A program made the position numbers and the translations under genes. From Pseudomonadales bacterium (GTDB lineage Bacteria; Pseudomonadota; Gammaproteobacteria; Pseudomonadales; Azotimanducaceae): a stretch of DNA of 64,000 bases. This document shows positions 28,717 to 38,333 of the stretch, one piece after another. The DNA is taken from positions 620,001 to 684,000 of the forward strand of contig JANQPF010000009.1 of NCBI GenBank assembly GCA_028285415.1, in the 5' to 3' direction. The number at the start of each line of letters is the position of its first letter. Within the stretch, counting starts at the first letter, position 1. The notes below the pieces were generated by a model, which saw only the letters and a program-made list of their open reading frames with translations, did not search any database and had not been told where the DNA came from.

Positions 28717-29142
28717 CTACTCCACTTCTTCTTTGATGCCGTGCTCTTCGAATTTTTCGTGAATGACGTCGAGGAAGAGATCGCGTAACGAGATCATGCC
28801 AATGGCTCTGCCCGCTTCGACGACCGGGAGGTGGCGCACATGGTGCTTGCGCATGAGCGCCACGCAGTGCACCACCGTATCGTCTCGCGTCACGGTGACC
28901 ACGTCACGGGTCATGACTTCCGACACCTTGAGCTTCTTCGCCTCATGGGTGTCCAGGATCACTTTGCGGACGTAATCCCTTTCGGAAAGAATGCCAACGA
29001 GGTATTCGTCGATCTGCACGAGCAGCGCGCCAACGTTGCGCTCGTTCATCATTTTCAACGCATCGTAAACAGATGCCAGCGGATCGATCCAGACGACCTC
29101 TTCGCCCTGCCGCGCGTCCAATAAATCACCGACGTGATGCAT
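28717..29142 (-). CDS. CBS-domain protein
   Basis: 141 residues, a pair of CBS domains. CBS1 covers about 1-60 (VGDLLDARQGEEVVWIDPLASVYDALKMMNERNVGALLVQ then YLVGILSERDYVRKVI) and CBS2 about 75-135 (VSEVMTRDVVTVTRDDTVVHCVALMRKHHVRHLPVVEAGRAIGMISLRDLF). CBS pairs bind adenine nucleotides and usually sense energy state for a partner. There is no fused effector domain. GGGGGGACAC lies before the ATG at 29142. Confidence 0.92.
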   Translation of the reverse strand: MHHVGDLLDARQGEEVVWIDPLASVYDALKMMNERNVGALLVQIDEYLVGILSERDYVRKVILDTHEAKKLKVSEVMTRDVVTVTRDDTVVHCVALMRKHHVRHLPVVEAGRAIGMISLRDLFLDVIHEKFEEHGIKEEVE

Positions 29143-29238
29143 GTGTCCCCCCCGAAATCGCACATGTGCTGCAACCTTAACGAAGGCTATCGAAAGCGTA
29201 AATAAGCAAAAATCCCTGTATCAGACTCCACTTTTTAC

Positions 29239-30456
29239 TCAGCGTTCTCCCGCATCAACGACCGCGCCGGCTGCGAGCAGACCCTCTATGTCCGCATCGC
29301 CGTAGCCCAGGTCCGCAAGGACCTGGCGATTATGCTCACCCAGGGCAGGTGTGTGCGTATGTATGTTACTCGGCGTGACCGAGAACTGCGCCGGCGGGCG
29401 CGGCGTCCGCACGGGTCCGCCGTCAGGATGGTCGTAAGTCCACAGCGCCTGCATGGCCTGAACCTGAGGATCACCGGCCACCTCGTCACGCGCGTTGACC
29501 CGCGAGTAAGGCACGTCCTCAGCCTCGAAACGCTCGCACAGCTCATCCGTCGTGAAGCGCAGATAAGCTTCGTCCGTCAGCTGCTTCAAGAGCTCACGGT
29601 TGCGTGCCCGGGATTCGTAGGTGGCAAACCGCTCGTCACCGTAAAGATCCTCAATCTCGAGCGCCCTGAAGGCACCCTGCATCTCCGCCTGCTGCACCGG
29701 CATCGAGGCGATCCAGCCGTCTTTCGTTTTGCGAATGAAAGTACGGTGATCGAGGTACGGCACCTTGTCTACCGCATCGTCGAGAAACGTGAAATTCGCC
29801 ATCACGTCAGGCCACAGGAAAAAGAGATTGGCGTCCAGCATTGACAGCTCCACCCGTTGTCCATGTCCCGAACGCTCAGCAGCAAAGAGCGCCGCCACCA
29901 CCGCCTCGGCTGCCGTCAGCGAGGTGACCTTGTCACAGACGAGGCTGTTCACCATGGCCGGATCACTGTCAATCTGCAGCGCCGTGAAACCCGAAATCGC
30001 CTGAATCACGGCGTCGTAAACGCGCCGGTTTGCATATGGACCCACGGTGCCGACGCCCGTAATCGAGAGATAAACGAGCTTCGGGTGCTCGTCTTTGAAA
30101 GAGTCGTAGCCAAGTCCCAGCCGGTCCATGACGCCCGGCCGGAAATTCTCCATCACAACATCAGCCGTGGCGACGAGCTTGCGAGCCACCGCAACCCCTT
30201 CAGGCGTCTGCAAATTGAGACACACGCTCTTCTTGTTGCGATTCATCGTGGCAAACGGGCTGCCAACGCCGTTGCTAGCTGGCAGACCGCGACGCATGAA
30301 ATCACCCGTGGGCGACTCGACCTTGATGATTTCGGCACCCTGATCGCCCAGTATCCCGGCGGCAATGGGGCCGGAATAGATGGCGGTAAAGTCGATGATG
30401 CGTACCCCCGCCAGCGGTCCCGTGGCGGCTCCGCCCAGATCAACGCGCTCGGTCAT
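29239..30456 (-). CDS. Type III CoA transferase (CaiB/BaiF family)
   Basis: 405 residues. The N-terminal GPLAGVRIIDFTAIYSGPIAAGILGDQGAEIIKVESPTGDFMRR and FATMNRNKKSVCLNLQTPEGVAVARKLVATADVVMENFRPGVMDRLGLGYD are typical; the family's catalytic Asp lies near residue 170. Members move CoA between carboxylic acids, in carnitine, formyl/oxalyl or bile-acid metabolism. I chose the ATG at 30456, with GAGGGAACGAG upstream. No acyl-CoA partner is adjacent. Probably activates a carboxylic acid for further breakdown. Confidence 0.9.
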   Translation of the reverse strand: MTERVDLGGAATGPLAGVRIIDFTAIYSGPIAAGILGDQGAEIIKVESPTGDFMRRGLPASNGVGSPFATMNRNKKSVCLNLQTPEGVAVARKLVATADVVMENFRPGVMDRLGLGYDSFKDEHPKLVYLSITGVGTVGPYANRRVYDAVIQAISGFTALQIDSDPAMVNSLVCDKVTSLTAAEAVVAALFAAERSGHGQRVELSMLDANLFFLWPDVMANFTFLDDAVDKVPYLDHRTFIRKTKDGWIASMPVQQAEMQGAFRALEIEDLYGDERFATYESRARNRELLKQLTDEAYLRFTTDELCERFEAEDVPYSRVNARDEVAGDPQVQAMQALWTYDHPDGGPVRTPRPPAQFSVTPSNIHTHTPALGEHNRQVLADLGYGDADIEGLLAAGAVVDAGER

Positions 30457-30530
30457 ATCTCGTTCCCTCAACCCTCAAAGGCGCTAGCCTACTAGACCGG
30501 CCGGGCAGGCATAAAGACCGAAGATCAAAG

Positions 30531-31586
30531 TCAGGCGAGGGACGCATTGATGAGCCAGGCAACCAGCAGTACCTGCGGCAGTGCGAGGAGCGGCAGAAAG
30601 AGCGCCACGCGCCAGGAACCGGTGGTGTCTTTGAGCACCATGACTTCCGTGTAGTCGGTGGCAACGCCGCCCATCAGAAAGGCGAACCCGTTTCCCGGCG
30701 CCCCTGCGCGTTGCACAAAGTCCACCGCGAGCGGCGTCGAGCCTTCGGAGCACACCTCCATCACGCTGGTCACCGCTACCGTCGCCAGCAATCCGAGAAG
30801 CGTCGGACCAAACCAGGCGGCAAACCAGTCGAGCGGCACAAACGCCCGCACCAGCACGGCCAACAACACCCCGAAGAGCAACCAGCGCACCACCATGCGC
30901 GACGCTTTGACGCCCCCTGCCAACACGTCGATGCACCAGCGCCAGCCGAAGTCCACGTCACCGAGCGCGCGCCGTGCCCGTGGCCAGAACTCAAAGTCAG
31001 GATCAACCTCAATTCGATGCGGATTGGCCGGCAGCCGGCCTGCACGTTCGAGCCGGTCAAACAGAACGCCCGTGCAGATGCCGATGAGCATCGACGCCAG
31101 CACAAACAGGACGGTCAATCCTGGACCCAGCATCGCCAGCAGAATCAGGGTGAGCGACAACGAGTTCCAGGGACTGGCGAGCAGAAACGCGACCACCTGC
31201 CCGATGCTTGCGCCGCGTTCATAAAGCTGCGCGCCCACCATCAGTATGCCGTGACTGCACATGTCGAGGAGCACGCCCGCGCAGGTTGCCCGCAGCACGG
31301 GCTTAAGGCCCCTGCCCGAACCCATGATGTGGGTGACGAACTCTCGCGGAATGCGCCGCAGCAAACCAATCGAGACCATGCCGAGCGCAATGCCCCACCA
31401 CATGATCATCATCATCTCCGTCGTATCCGCGGCCATGTTTCGAAGCGCCGGCGACCAGGAGGACGGTGCGGCGACATGGACGACCATCAACATCGCGACC
31501 AGGGAGGCACAGACGCGTAACAGCCAGTCCGGTTTCGCACGGGTTGGCGCTTCATTCTGAACCTGTGAATCGCTGGTGTGACGCAA
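30531..31586 (-). CDS. Permease of the UPF0718/ArsP-like family
   Basis: 351 residues with about eight to ten membrane segments. Two similar halves are visible: VLLDMCSHGILMVGAQLYERGASIGQVVAFLLASPWNSLSLTLILLAML (about 110-165) and EVCSEGSTPLAVDFVQRAGAPGNGFAFLMGGVATDYTEVMVL (about 280-325). This duplicated pattern is that of COG0701 permeases. A cytoplasmic linker (RIEVDPDFEFWPRARRALGDVDFGW) separates them. Substrate is not known; relatives carry organoarsenicals or other metabolites. Signal-like Cys residues near each half (CAGVLLDMC, EVCSEG) may matter. Confidence 0.75.
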   Translation of the reverse strand: MRHTSDSQVQNEAPTRAKPDWLLRVCASLVAMLMVVHVAAPSSWSPALRNMAADTTEMMMIMWWGIALGMVSIGLLRRIPREFVTHIMGSGRGLKPVLRATCAGVLLDMCSHGILMVGAQLYERGASIGQVVAFLLASPWNSLSLTLILLAMLGPGLTVLFVLASMLIGICTGVLFDRLERAGRLPANPHRIEVDPDFEFWPRARRALGDVDFGWRWCIDVLAGGVKASRMVVRWLLFGVLLAVLVRAFVPLDWFAAWFGPTLLGLLATVAVTSVMEVCSEGSTPLAVDFVQRAGAPGNGFAFLMGGVATDYTEVMVLKDTTGSWRVALFLPLLALPQVLLVAWLINASLA

Positions 31587-31678
31587 ATCTCGAGACCTCG
31601 AGCGGTATGCCGTCGAGGCTAGGCAGCAGCGCGCGGCGCGGTATCCGCAAATCTACTTAGCGAAACAGAAGTAAGGGA

Positions 31679-31755
<77 letters not shown>

Positions 31756-32126
31756 AAAGTGCGTTTTTCCCGGCGTCCATGCCGCGACAGTGTTGAGTCG
31801 GCGTCCATGCCGCGAGGGGCGCCTATGATACTCAAAACCATCGTCAATACCACTCACCGGCGGTTTGCCGCGGCCGGTATGTAAGCCGATTCTAAAACGA
31901 CGGTCGTCGCCGTTTTTCCTGCCGATTCCGCCGTTTTCCTCAGGCGTCCGCCGAATTTATGACGAATGTCGCGTGATGTAAGCCGCCGTTTTTCCCGGAT
32001 CGCAGCTAAGCCTTTGATTTTTATGGTTTTCATTATTCTTACGTATGCCCACCCAAACTGGCACCGGGGTTGCACTACCAATGCGTACCGCCGCACACGG
32101 TTTGTGCGAACCCAGGAAAAAAGAAG
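31756..32126. other. Gene-free stretch with short repeats, upstream of the subtilase
   Basis: 371 bp with no convincing gene. It holds two 17-bp copies of CGGCGTCCATGCCGCGA (31771-31787 and 31799-31815, period 28), and three close copies of CGCCGTTTTTCC (31908-31919, 31929-31939 with one T missing, 31984-31995), with a CGTTTTTCCCGG at 31762 repeated at 31987. TGTAAGCCG occurs before two of them. The last part must contain the subtilase promoter, but I cannot place it. Confidence 0.6.
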
Positions 32127-34127
32127 ATGAATTTGCGACTGACACTTGGCTTGGCGACCACCACCCTGATTCTTGCCGGCTATCTGTGGGATGACAGAAA
32201 CGGACACACCAGTGGTCACGATACAAGCGTGACGACGGGAACGTGGACCGCGCAGCTCGACAAGACCGCCGCTGATGCCAACACGGTAAATGCCGCCGCC
32301 ATAGGTGCTTTCGAGGTCGAAAACCTCGCTGTTCCGGGTGAGCTGCCCGCAGTACCTGTTGTCGCCGCAACATCCAGCGCGTCATCTAGCGTGCCCGCTG
32401 ATGAGGCATCCACGCCGTCGACAAGCCAGGCGCTCCCGCAATTCGCAGCCGTGCGCATGACGCCGGCCGTGCAGCGCCTCGCACAAGCCGGTGGCGATGA
32501 GCCGGTGGATCTCGTGGTGGCCTATCGCAAGCAAGGTGACGACGCAGAACTACAGCGCGTACAGAGTCTCGGCGGCGAACAGCTCGCCGCCTACGAGCGC
32601 CTGCCCATGCGCGCCTTGCGCGTACCTGCCAGCGCCCTGGTGGACCTGGCTACCAGCAGCAGCGTGCAGATCATCGACGTAAACGCTGAGGTGCGCGCCT
32701 CTTCCGTCGCCGGCCGCCAGACCGCTCGCGCGCCGCACACGATCTTCAACGAAGCCAACAGCGGCCTGCCTACCGTGAACAGTTTCAACGGCAGCAACCT
32801 CAGCGGGATCAACGTTGCCGTCATCGATTCCGGTGTCGCCGCCCACGCAGATCTGAGTATCGCGGCGAGCTATGACTGCCGCACGAACGAATACGCGCTG
32901 CAGAATCTCTGGATATCTACGGCCGACGACTATGTGCCGACCTGCACGCTGCAAAGCGGTGAAATCGACCAGTTTGGTCACGGTACGCATATCGCTGGCG
33001 TGATCGGTGGTACGGGTGCTGAATCTCTCGGTAAGCACGTCGGTGTCGCGCCGGGCGCGACGATCACGTCGCTCCGCGTTCTGGATGCTTTCGGGATCGG
33101 AACCATGCAGGACGTCATTGCCGCGCTGGACTGGGTTCTCGCGAACCAGCACGTCCACAACGTTCGCGTAGTGAATATGTCTCTCGGCAAAGTCGTCGAA
33201 TCAACGGCTGCCACGGATCCACTGGTGCTTGCCGCTGAAGCTGTCTGGGACGCGGGTATCGTCGTGGTAGCCAGCGCAGGCAACTACGGCAACTACGGCG
33301 GTCTCACGATTACCAGCCCGGGTAATGCGCCGAAAATCATTACCGTCGGTTCCATCACCGACAACATGACGGGTGCAGACTTTGGCGACGACTATATGTC
33401 CACCTATTCTTCTCAAGGTCCTGCGCCGATGGACCTGACATTGAAGCCCGATCTGCTGGCGCCGGGTAACCGCGTCATTGGTGCTGCCACCAGCAACTCA
33501 TACCTGAAAGTGGCTGTCGGAAACCTGAACGTCAACTGCGGCAACGGATGTAATCAAAAATACGTCGAGCTTGCCGGTACCAGCATGGCCGCGAGTGTCG
33601 TATCGGGCGCTGCTGCCATCCTGCTCGCCGAGGATCCCAATCTGAGCCCGGCGACTATCAAGGCCCGCCTCATGAGCTCCGCTCGCAAGATCAACGGCGA
33701 CCCTGTCGACGTTGGCGCAGGCGTCCTCGACATCGCTGCCGCCATGGCAGCTACCGGCAGCGTTACCGGCGACGCCTTGTCGCCGAAGCTGATTCCTTCC
33801 GCGGACGGTTCGGCTGTGCTCATCGAAGACATCAGCCCCCTGTGGGGTGGCGGTTTCACGTCAGCCGACATCTGGCAGGCGGGTAACGCCTGGACGCCAG
33901 CTACCGGTGCTGATGTCCCGGCAGGTTATCTGGACACGGGCGCTGCGGTCTGGAACGGCGCTGGCGCGTTCATCGACGGTCTGGACATCGAAGCCAACAG
34001 CTATCTGTGGGCAAACAGCTATCTCTGGGCTAACAGCTATCTGTGGGCGAACAGCTACCTGTGGGCCAACAGCTATCTGTGGGCGAATAGCTATCTCTGG
34101 GCCAACTCCTCAGCGACTGCGGACTGA
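32127..34127 (+). CDS. Secreted S8 (subtilisin-like) serine peptidase with C-terminal hexapeptide array
   Basis: 666 residues. An N-terminal hydrophobic segment (LRLTLGLATTTLILAGYL) is followed by an I9-like pro-region (about 120-200), then the S8 catalytic domain: Asp234 in NVAVIDSGV, His285 in GHGTHIAGVIGG, Ser486 in GTSMAASVVSGAAAILL, and the oxyanion region ASAGNYGNYGG. The triad is complete. The domain ends near residue 555; the tail ends in six exact-length copies of AN-SYLW (residues 623-658) then NSSATAD. The tail could bind the cell surface, carry an export signal or form a solenoid. AGGA lies 9 nt before the ATG. Confidence 0.9.
   Translation: MNLRLTLGLATTTLILAGYLWDDRNGHTSGHDTSVTTGTWTAQLDKTAADANTVNAAAIGAFEVENLAVPGELPAVPVVAATSSASSSVPADEASTPSTSQALPQFAAVRMTPAVQRLAQAGGDEPVDLVVAYRKQGDDAELQRVQSLGGEQLAAYERLPMRALRVPASALVDLATSSSVQIIDVNAEVRASSVAGRQTARAPHTIFNEANSGLPTVNSFNGSNLSGINVAVIDSGVAAHADLSIAASYDCRTNEYALQNLWISTADDYVPTCTLQSGEIDQFGHGTHIAGVIGGTGAESLGKHVGVAPGATITSLRVLDAFGIGTMQDVIAALDWVLANQHVHNVRVVNMSLGKVVESTAATDPLVLAAEAVWDAGIVVVASAGNYGNYGGLTITSPGNAPKIITVGSITDNMTGADFGDDYMSTYSSQGPAPMDLTLKPDLLAPGNRVIGAATSNSYLKVAVGNLNVNCGNGCNQKYVELAGTSMAASVVSGAAAILLAEDPNLSPATIKARLMSSARKINGDPVDVGAGVLDIAAAMAATGSVTGDALSPKLIPSADGSAVLIEDISPLWGGGFTSADIWQAGNAWTPATGADVPAGYLDTGAAVWNGAGAFIDGLDIEANSYLWANSYLWANSYLWANSYLWANSYLWANSYLWANSSATAD
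33993..34100 (+). repeat. Six tandem 18-bp repeats coding for ANSYLW
   Basis: Six contiguous 18-bp units, each coding A-N-S-Y-L-W, at 33993, 34011, 34029, 34047, 34065 and 34083. Codon differences (GCC/GCA/GCT/GCG, TAT/TAC, CTG/CTC) are all synonymous, so the amino-acid sequence is maintained by selection while the DNA drifts. A partial seventh (GCC AAC TCC) follows. Confidence 0.97.
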
Positions 34128-34201
34128 ACTGACAGCTAAGAGGCATCGGGGATACGTCCCACCCGCTGAGGGCACCAAGGGAAAAGTAGGGAGCAAGGAC
34201 C

Positions 34202-35062
34202 ATGCAGGACCGTCTGGATCCGGGGAGTGGCAGCGCAAGCATTCTCCCCTTTCCGCAAAGACAGAGCGCACACGGTAGAACGCAGCGCATTCACGTACTG
34301 CTCGACGGCGGCGCCATCGGGGTGAACTATCAGCCCCAGATGCATCTGGAGGACGGCAGCGTCGTCGGCCTCGAAGCCCTGCTCAGGGTGGAGCACAGCG
34401 ACCATAGATTCGTCAATACACAGCAGCTGATCGCCAACGCGGAGCGCAGCGGTCTCATCGGCGAACTCGGTCGGGAGGTGATGCGCAAGGCCTGTGTGGA
34501 ATTTGCCGCCATGCGCGCCAGCGGTTACCAGAGCGGCAAGCTTGCGATCAACATGTCACCGCTGGAGCTGCGCCAGCGCGACTTTGCAATCCGCTTCGTG
34601 GAGACGGTCAAAACCACCCGCCTGCGCTTCAGCGATCTCGAGCTCGAGATCACCGAAAGCTGGCCGCTGGACGATCCTTCGCTCGATCTCGATCAGCTGA
34701 AACTCCTCGCCGATCTCGGCGTCACGCTGACGCTCGACGACTTTGGTTCCGGGCACGCCAAATGGGCCAACCTGCTGAAGCTTCCCATTACGAAGCTCAA
34801 AATCGATCGATCACTGGTTTCCATCATTGCGCACAGCAAGCGTGCCCACGCAGTTGTGAAGAACACCTGCCATGCGTGCAGCGATCTCGGTCTCGACGTC
34901 ATTGCCGAAGGGATCTGCACCAGTACCCAGGTTGATCTCCTGTTGGAGATGGGGTGTTATATCGGCCAGGGATTCGGGCTCGGGCTACCCGGGTCGGTAC
35001 GCGAAGCCGTTGCTATGAAGCCTCAGATCCTTCGACGAAAGGCAGCTTCAGAGGCTCTCTGA
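34202..35062 (+). CDS. EAL-domain cyclic-di-GMP phosphodiesterase
   Basis: 286 residues. After a short N-terminal extension the EAL domain runs from about 38: GVNYQPQMHLEDGSVVGLEALLRVEH (EALLR), LAINMSPLELRQRDFA, LELEITES, TLTLDDFGSGHAKWANLLKLPITKLKIDRSLV (DDFGSG and KID), DVIAEGICT (in place of AEGVET) and CYIGQGFGLGLP. Metal and catalytic residues (Glu, Asn, Glu, DD, Lys, Glu, Gln) are present, so activity is likely. No sensor or membrane segment. Its 3' end overlaps the convergent diguanylate cyclase gene by 50 bp. Confidence 0.9.
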   Translation: MQDRLDPGSGSASILPFPQRQSAHGRTQRIHVLLDGGAIGVNYQPQMHLEDGSVVGLEALLRVEHSDHRFVNTQQLIANAERSGLIGELGREVMRKACVEFAAMRASGYQSGKLAINMSPLELRQRDFAIRFVETVKTTRLRFSDLELEITESWPLDDPSLDLDQLKLLADLGVTLTLDDFGSGHAKWANLLKLPITKLKIDRSLVSIIAHSKRAHAVVKNTCHACSDLGLDVIAEGICTSTQVDLLLEMGCYIGQGFGLGLPGSVREAVAMKPQILRRKAASEAL

Positions 35063-38000
35063 TCGAGGTTGTCATCTGCGCTTTGCCTGCATCGAGCAGG
35101 GATTCCAAATGGCTGCTGATGTGATCGTTGTCCGCCGACGTGAATGACGGCGTGCCGTGCATCACCGCCCAACCGTTCCGACCGTTGCCTTTGACCACGT
35201 ACGCACACGTATCTGCAAGATTGAGCGCCTGTTCCCAGGTCATCAGATCCGGCCTTAACGGCACGAACGGATAAGGCACCGCACCAATCGAACAGGACAG
35301 CTGCGCGGAGCGGCCATTGCCGACTCGATAGATCTGTTCGGTTACCGCAAAACGCACGCGTTCGGCGAAGTTGGCAATACCGGCAATCCCGAGGGTCTGG
35401 CCGACGATGAGAAATTCGTCGCCGCCCCAGCGAATGATGATGTCAGATTCCCGCACGCAGTCGAGCAGAACGTCGCGCACCTGCAGGAGCGCCTTGTCTC
35501 CTGCAGCATGCCCGTAGGTGTCGTTGATGGCCTTGAAACCATCGAGGTCAATCATCATGAAGCTGAGCACGGTCTGCTGATAGCGCGAGTAGTCCACGTC
35601 GTCCCTGTGCCGCTTGTCGTGACTGTCACGATCGATGATATGAACCTGCTGCTCGATGAACTCGTTGAGATAGCGGCGGTTGTAGAGATCCGTCAGAGAG
35701 TCTTTGAAGCTCGCTTCCAGGAGACGTTGATTCAAGCTTTCCAACTGCCGGTTTCGCTCACCGATCTCGGCCGTGCGCTGGCGTACCTGGGCTTCGAGCA
35801 GCTCGCGGCGCTTGGACTCCCGCTTACGCCGTGCCAGGTACCAGCGCACGGCGTATACCATGAAGACCACAGCAAGCACCCCATAGAACGAATACGCGTA
35901 GACGGTCTGCCAGGGCGCTGGCAGAACCTGTACCGCCAGCTCCGTCCCCTGTTCGTTCCAGATACCGTCGCTGTTTGCCGTTTTAACGCGAAAGAGATAA
36001 CTGCCGGGTGACAAGTTGGCATACGTAATGCGCCGAACCGTACCCGGATCCTGCCACTCCTTATCGAACCCCTGCAGCATGTAGCGAAACTTATGCCTGT
36101 TCGGAGAAGCGTAATTCAACGCGGCAAATTCGAAGGCAATGAAGTTGTCTTCGTATTCGATTTCGGCTGGCATTTCAGCCGGGTTGCCCGTGTAGCTCAC
36201 AGCCAGCCGCTTGAAAGGCGAATAGGCCCGCACCACCGTCGGCGGCACGCTTTCGTCGTCCTGAATCTGCCCGGGAACAAACGAGACGACGCCACCCGAA
36301 CCGCCGAACAGTAACTGCCCCATACGGCTGCGATACCGTGCCCCGAGATTGAATTCATCGCCGGAAAGGCCGTTGCGCCGGTCGTAGTGGCGAATGTCAT
36401 ACGTCTTCAGATTGAAGCGGCTGATACCCCGGTTGCTCGACAGCCAGAGCCGTCCCTGGTCGTCCTCGAGGAGTCCGTAAATCGTGTTGGAAACGAGCCC
36501 GCTGGCTTTGGTCCACCGGCGGAACTTTTTGCGATCTGCCGCCCGGTCCGCGGCCTGCCACTGATTCAAACCGCCGTTCAGCGTCGCAATCCAAAGCGAG
36601 CCATCCGTCGTCTCCGCAATCTCCCAGGCGGTGTCCGCGCTGAGCGACAGGGGATCATCGGGGTCATGAAGGATCCGTTCGAACGTACCGGTTGCCGCGT
36701 CGAAACGATTGAGACCGCCCTCTTCCGTGCCGATCCACAGCGTGCCGCGTTTGTCCCGCGTCACCGAGAGCACCCGATCGCTGCCGATGCTGGTCGCATC
36801 CTCAGGGTCGTGCTGGAACCAGGTCAGCGTACCGTCCGGCAAAAGACGGTTGAGTCCGCCGCCAAAGGTGCCGATCCAGAGCGTGCCGTCCGGATCCCCC
36901 CAGAGCGCGGAGATGGCGTTGCTCGTGAGTTCAGGCTTTCTGAGATGGGTTATCTCGCCGGTTTCGGGATCATAACGGTTGAGGCCGTTGCGCCGCGTTC
37001 CCGCCCAGACTTTGTCGTCGGCATCGGTAAAGACGACCATGATGACATCGCTCGAAAGCGACGTCGGATCGTTCTCGTCGTGACGCAGCTCCATGACCGC
37101 ACCGTTACGCCGGTCAATGCTGGTCAGACCGCCACCATAGGTGCCTATCCACAGCACCGAGTCCGACGTTTCGCCGATGTCGGTGGCCAGATCAGCCGGC
37201 AGCATGCCGTTACTTTTGTGGTAATGCGTAAACGCATCACTCATGTAGTTCCAGGTGCTGACCCCGCGATACGAGCCGACCCAGAGCACGCCGCTGGAAC
37301 TTTGAAAGAGCTCCGACAAACGGCTCGTGCTGAGACTTGCGCTGTCGGTGTCTACGGCAAAGTACTGCGCAAAGCCGCCTTCGTTGGGGCGCCACTCGTT
37401 GAGACCGAAGTCGGTTGCAATCCAGAGCGTGCCGTCTTTGTCCTCCAGAATGTCCCGCACATAGTTGTTGGAGAGCGAGTTGGGGTTGCCAGCCTCTCGC
37501 TGAAACATCACCCACTTACCGGTTTCGGTGTCGAGCCGCTGCAAACCGGCGTCCCGGGTACCAATCCAGAGAGCACCGTCGCGATCTTCGACCACGGCGG
37601 TGACCTCGCGGCCGCGCATCTCCCCTTCACCGCCATCAGCATCTGGTTGATACCGCAGAAACCGGTCGGCGGTGGGTTCATACCGGGCGAGTCCCCCGCC
37701 ATCGGTACCAATCCACAGCCGCCCGCGTCGATCCTCGTTGATGACGAGAATCGAATCATGCGGGAGTGAATCCGGCTGTTCCGGGTCGTGTCGATAGCGC
37801 TGGATGATCCCGGTCGAGCCGTCGATGCGATTGAGACCGGCATCCACCGTGCCGATCCACACGTTGCCGATGCTGTCCTGGTAGACAGAGCGCACGCGGT
37901 CGCTCGATAACGTTGCCGGGTCATTCGGGTTGTGCGAGAGGTTTCGGAACGATTCCGTTTCGGGATCGTATATGCTGACGCCGCCGCCATCCGTTGCCGC

Positions 38001-38333
38001 CCACAGCTCGCCGTTTCTGGCAACAAACAGATCGTAGACGAAGTTGTGACTGAGCGAGCTCAGCGCGTCCGGCTCCCGCTCGAACACGACGATGTTCTGA
38101 CCGTCGTAGCGGTTGAGTCCTTCTTGAGTAGCAATCCAGATGAACCCGTTGTGGTCCTGAGCGATCGCCTGAACGCTGTCCTGCGACAATCCGCTCACCG
38201 TATCGAGATGATTGAATCGCATGTTGCGTTCGGTGATCTGTGACGAAACGCGCTTCGATATTTCGGAGCCGACGGCGGACACGGGCGCAAAGTACGCCAG
38301 GAGGCAGATAAGCAGCAGAAAACCGGTTTTCAT
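35013..38333 (-). CDS. Propeller-type sensor diguanylate cyclase (Reg_prop-YYY-GGDEF)
   Basis: 1106 residues. Signal peptide (about 1-22, LLLICLLAYFAPVSAVG), then about a dozen two-component-propeller repeats (WIATQEGLNRYDG, WAATDGGGVSIYDP, WIGTDGGGLARYEP and so on, about 45-700) making a periplasmic sensor. A Y_Y_Y-like beta domain (around 720-790) precedes one membrane helix (about 815-835), a coiled coil (KRESKRRELLEAQVRQRTAEIG) and a GGDEF domain with WGGDEFLIVG near residue 970. GGDEF is intact, so cyclic-di-GMP synthesis is expected. It starts inside the stop of the upstream sigma-54 activator gene (ATGA), so the two are coupled. Confidence 0.93.
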   Translation of the reverse strand: MKTGFLLLICLLAYFAPVSAVGSEISKRVSSQITERNMRFNHLDTVSGLSQDSVQAIAQDHNGFIWIATQEGLNRYDGQNIVVFEREPDALSSLSHNFVYDLFVARNGELWAATDGGGVSIYDPETESFRNLSHNPNDPATLSSDRVRSVYQDSIGNVWIGTVDAGLNRIDGSTGIIQRYRHDPEQPDSLPHDSILVINEDRRGRLWIGTDGGGLARYEPTADRFLRYQPDADGGEGEMRGREVTAVVEDRDGALWIGTRDAGLQRLDTETGKWVMFQREAGNPNSLSNNYVRDILEDKDGTLWIATDFGLNEWRPNEGGFAQYFAVDTDSASLSTSRLSELFQSSSGVLWVGSYRGVSTWNYMSDAFTHYHKSNGMLPADLATDIGETSDSVLWIGTYGGGLTSIDRRNGAVMELRHDENDPTSLSSDVIMVVFTDADDKVWAGTRRNGLNRYDPETGEITHLRKPELTSNAISALWGDPDGTLWIGTFGGGLNRLLPDGTLTWFQHDPEDATSIGSDRVLSVTRDKRGTLWIGTEEGGLNRFDAATGTFERILHDPDDPLSLSADTAWEIAETTDGSLWIATLNGGLNQWQAADRAADRKKFRRWTKASGLVSNTIYGLLEDDQGRLWLSSNRGISRFNLKTYDIRHYDRRNGLSGDEFNLGARYRSRMGQLLFGGSGGVVSFVPGQIQDDESVPPTVVRAYSPFKRLAVSYTGNPAEMPAEIEYEDNFIAFEFAALNYASPNRHKFRYMLQGFDKEWQDPGTVRRITYANLSPGSYLFRVKTANSDGIWNEQGTELAVQVLPAPWQTVYAYSFYGVLAVVFMVYAVRWYLARRKRESKRRELLEAQVRQRTAEIGERNRQLESLNQRLLEASFKDSLTDLYNRRYLNEFIEQQVHIIDRDSHDKRHRDDVDYSRYQQTVLSFMMIDLDGFKAINDTYGHAAGDKALLQVRDVLLDCVRESDIIIRWGGDEFLIVGQTLGIAGIANFAERVRFAVTEQIYRVGNGRSAQLSCSIGAVPYPFVPLRPDLMTWEQALNLADTCAYVVKGNGRNGWAVMHGTPSFTSADNDHISSHLESLLDAGKAQMTTSIREPLKLPFVEGSEAS

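Noticed and set aside
33993-34100. Tandem repeat as a CRISPR or mobile-element footprint
   Set aside because: 18-bp units are in frame, contiguous and differ only at synonymous positions, so they are protein repeats.
36387-37769. Long plus-strand frame within the diguanylate cyclase gene
   Set aside because: Mirror of the propeller repeats in a GC-rich gene; no ribosome site or domain.
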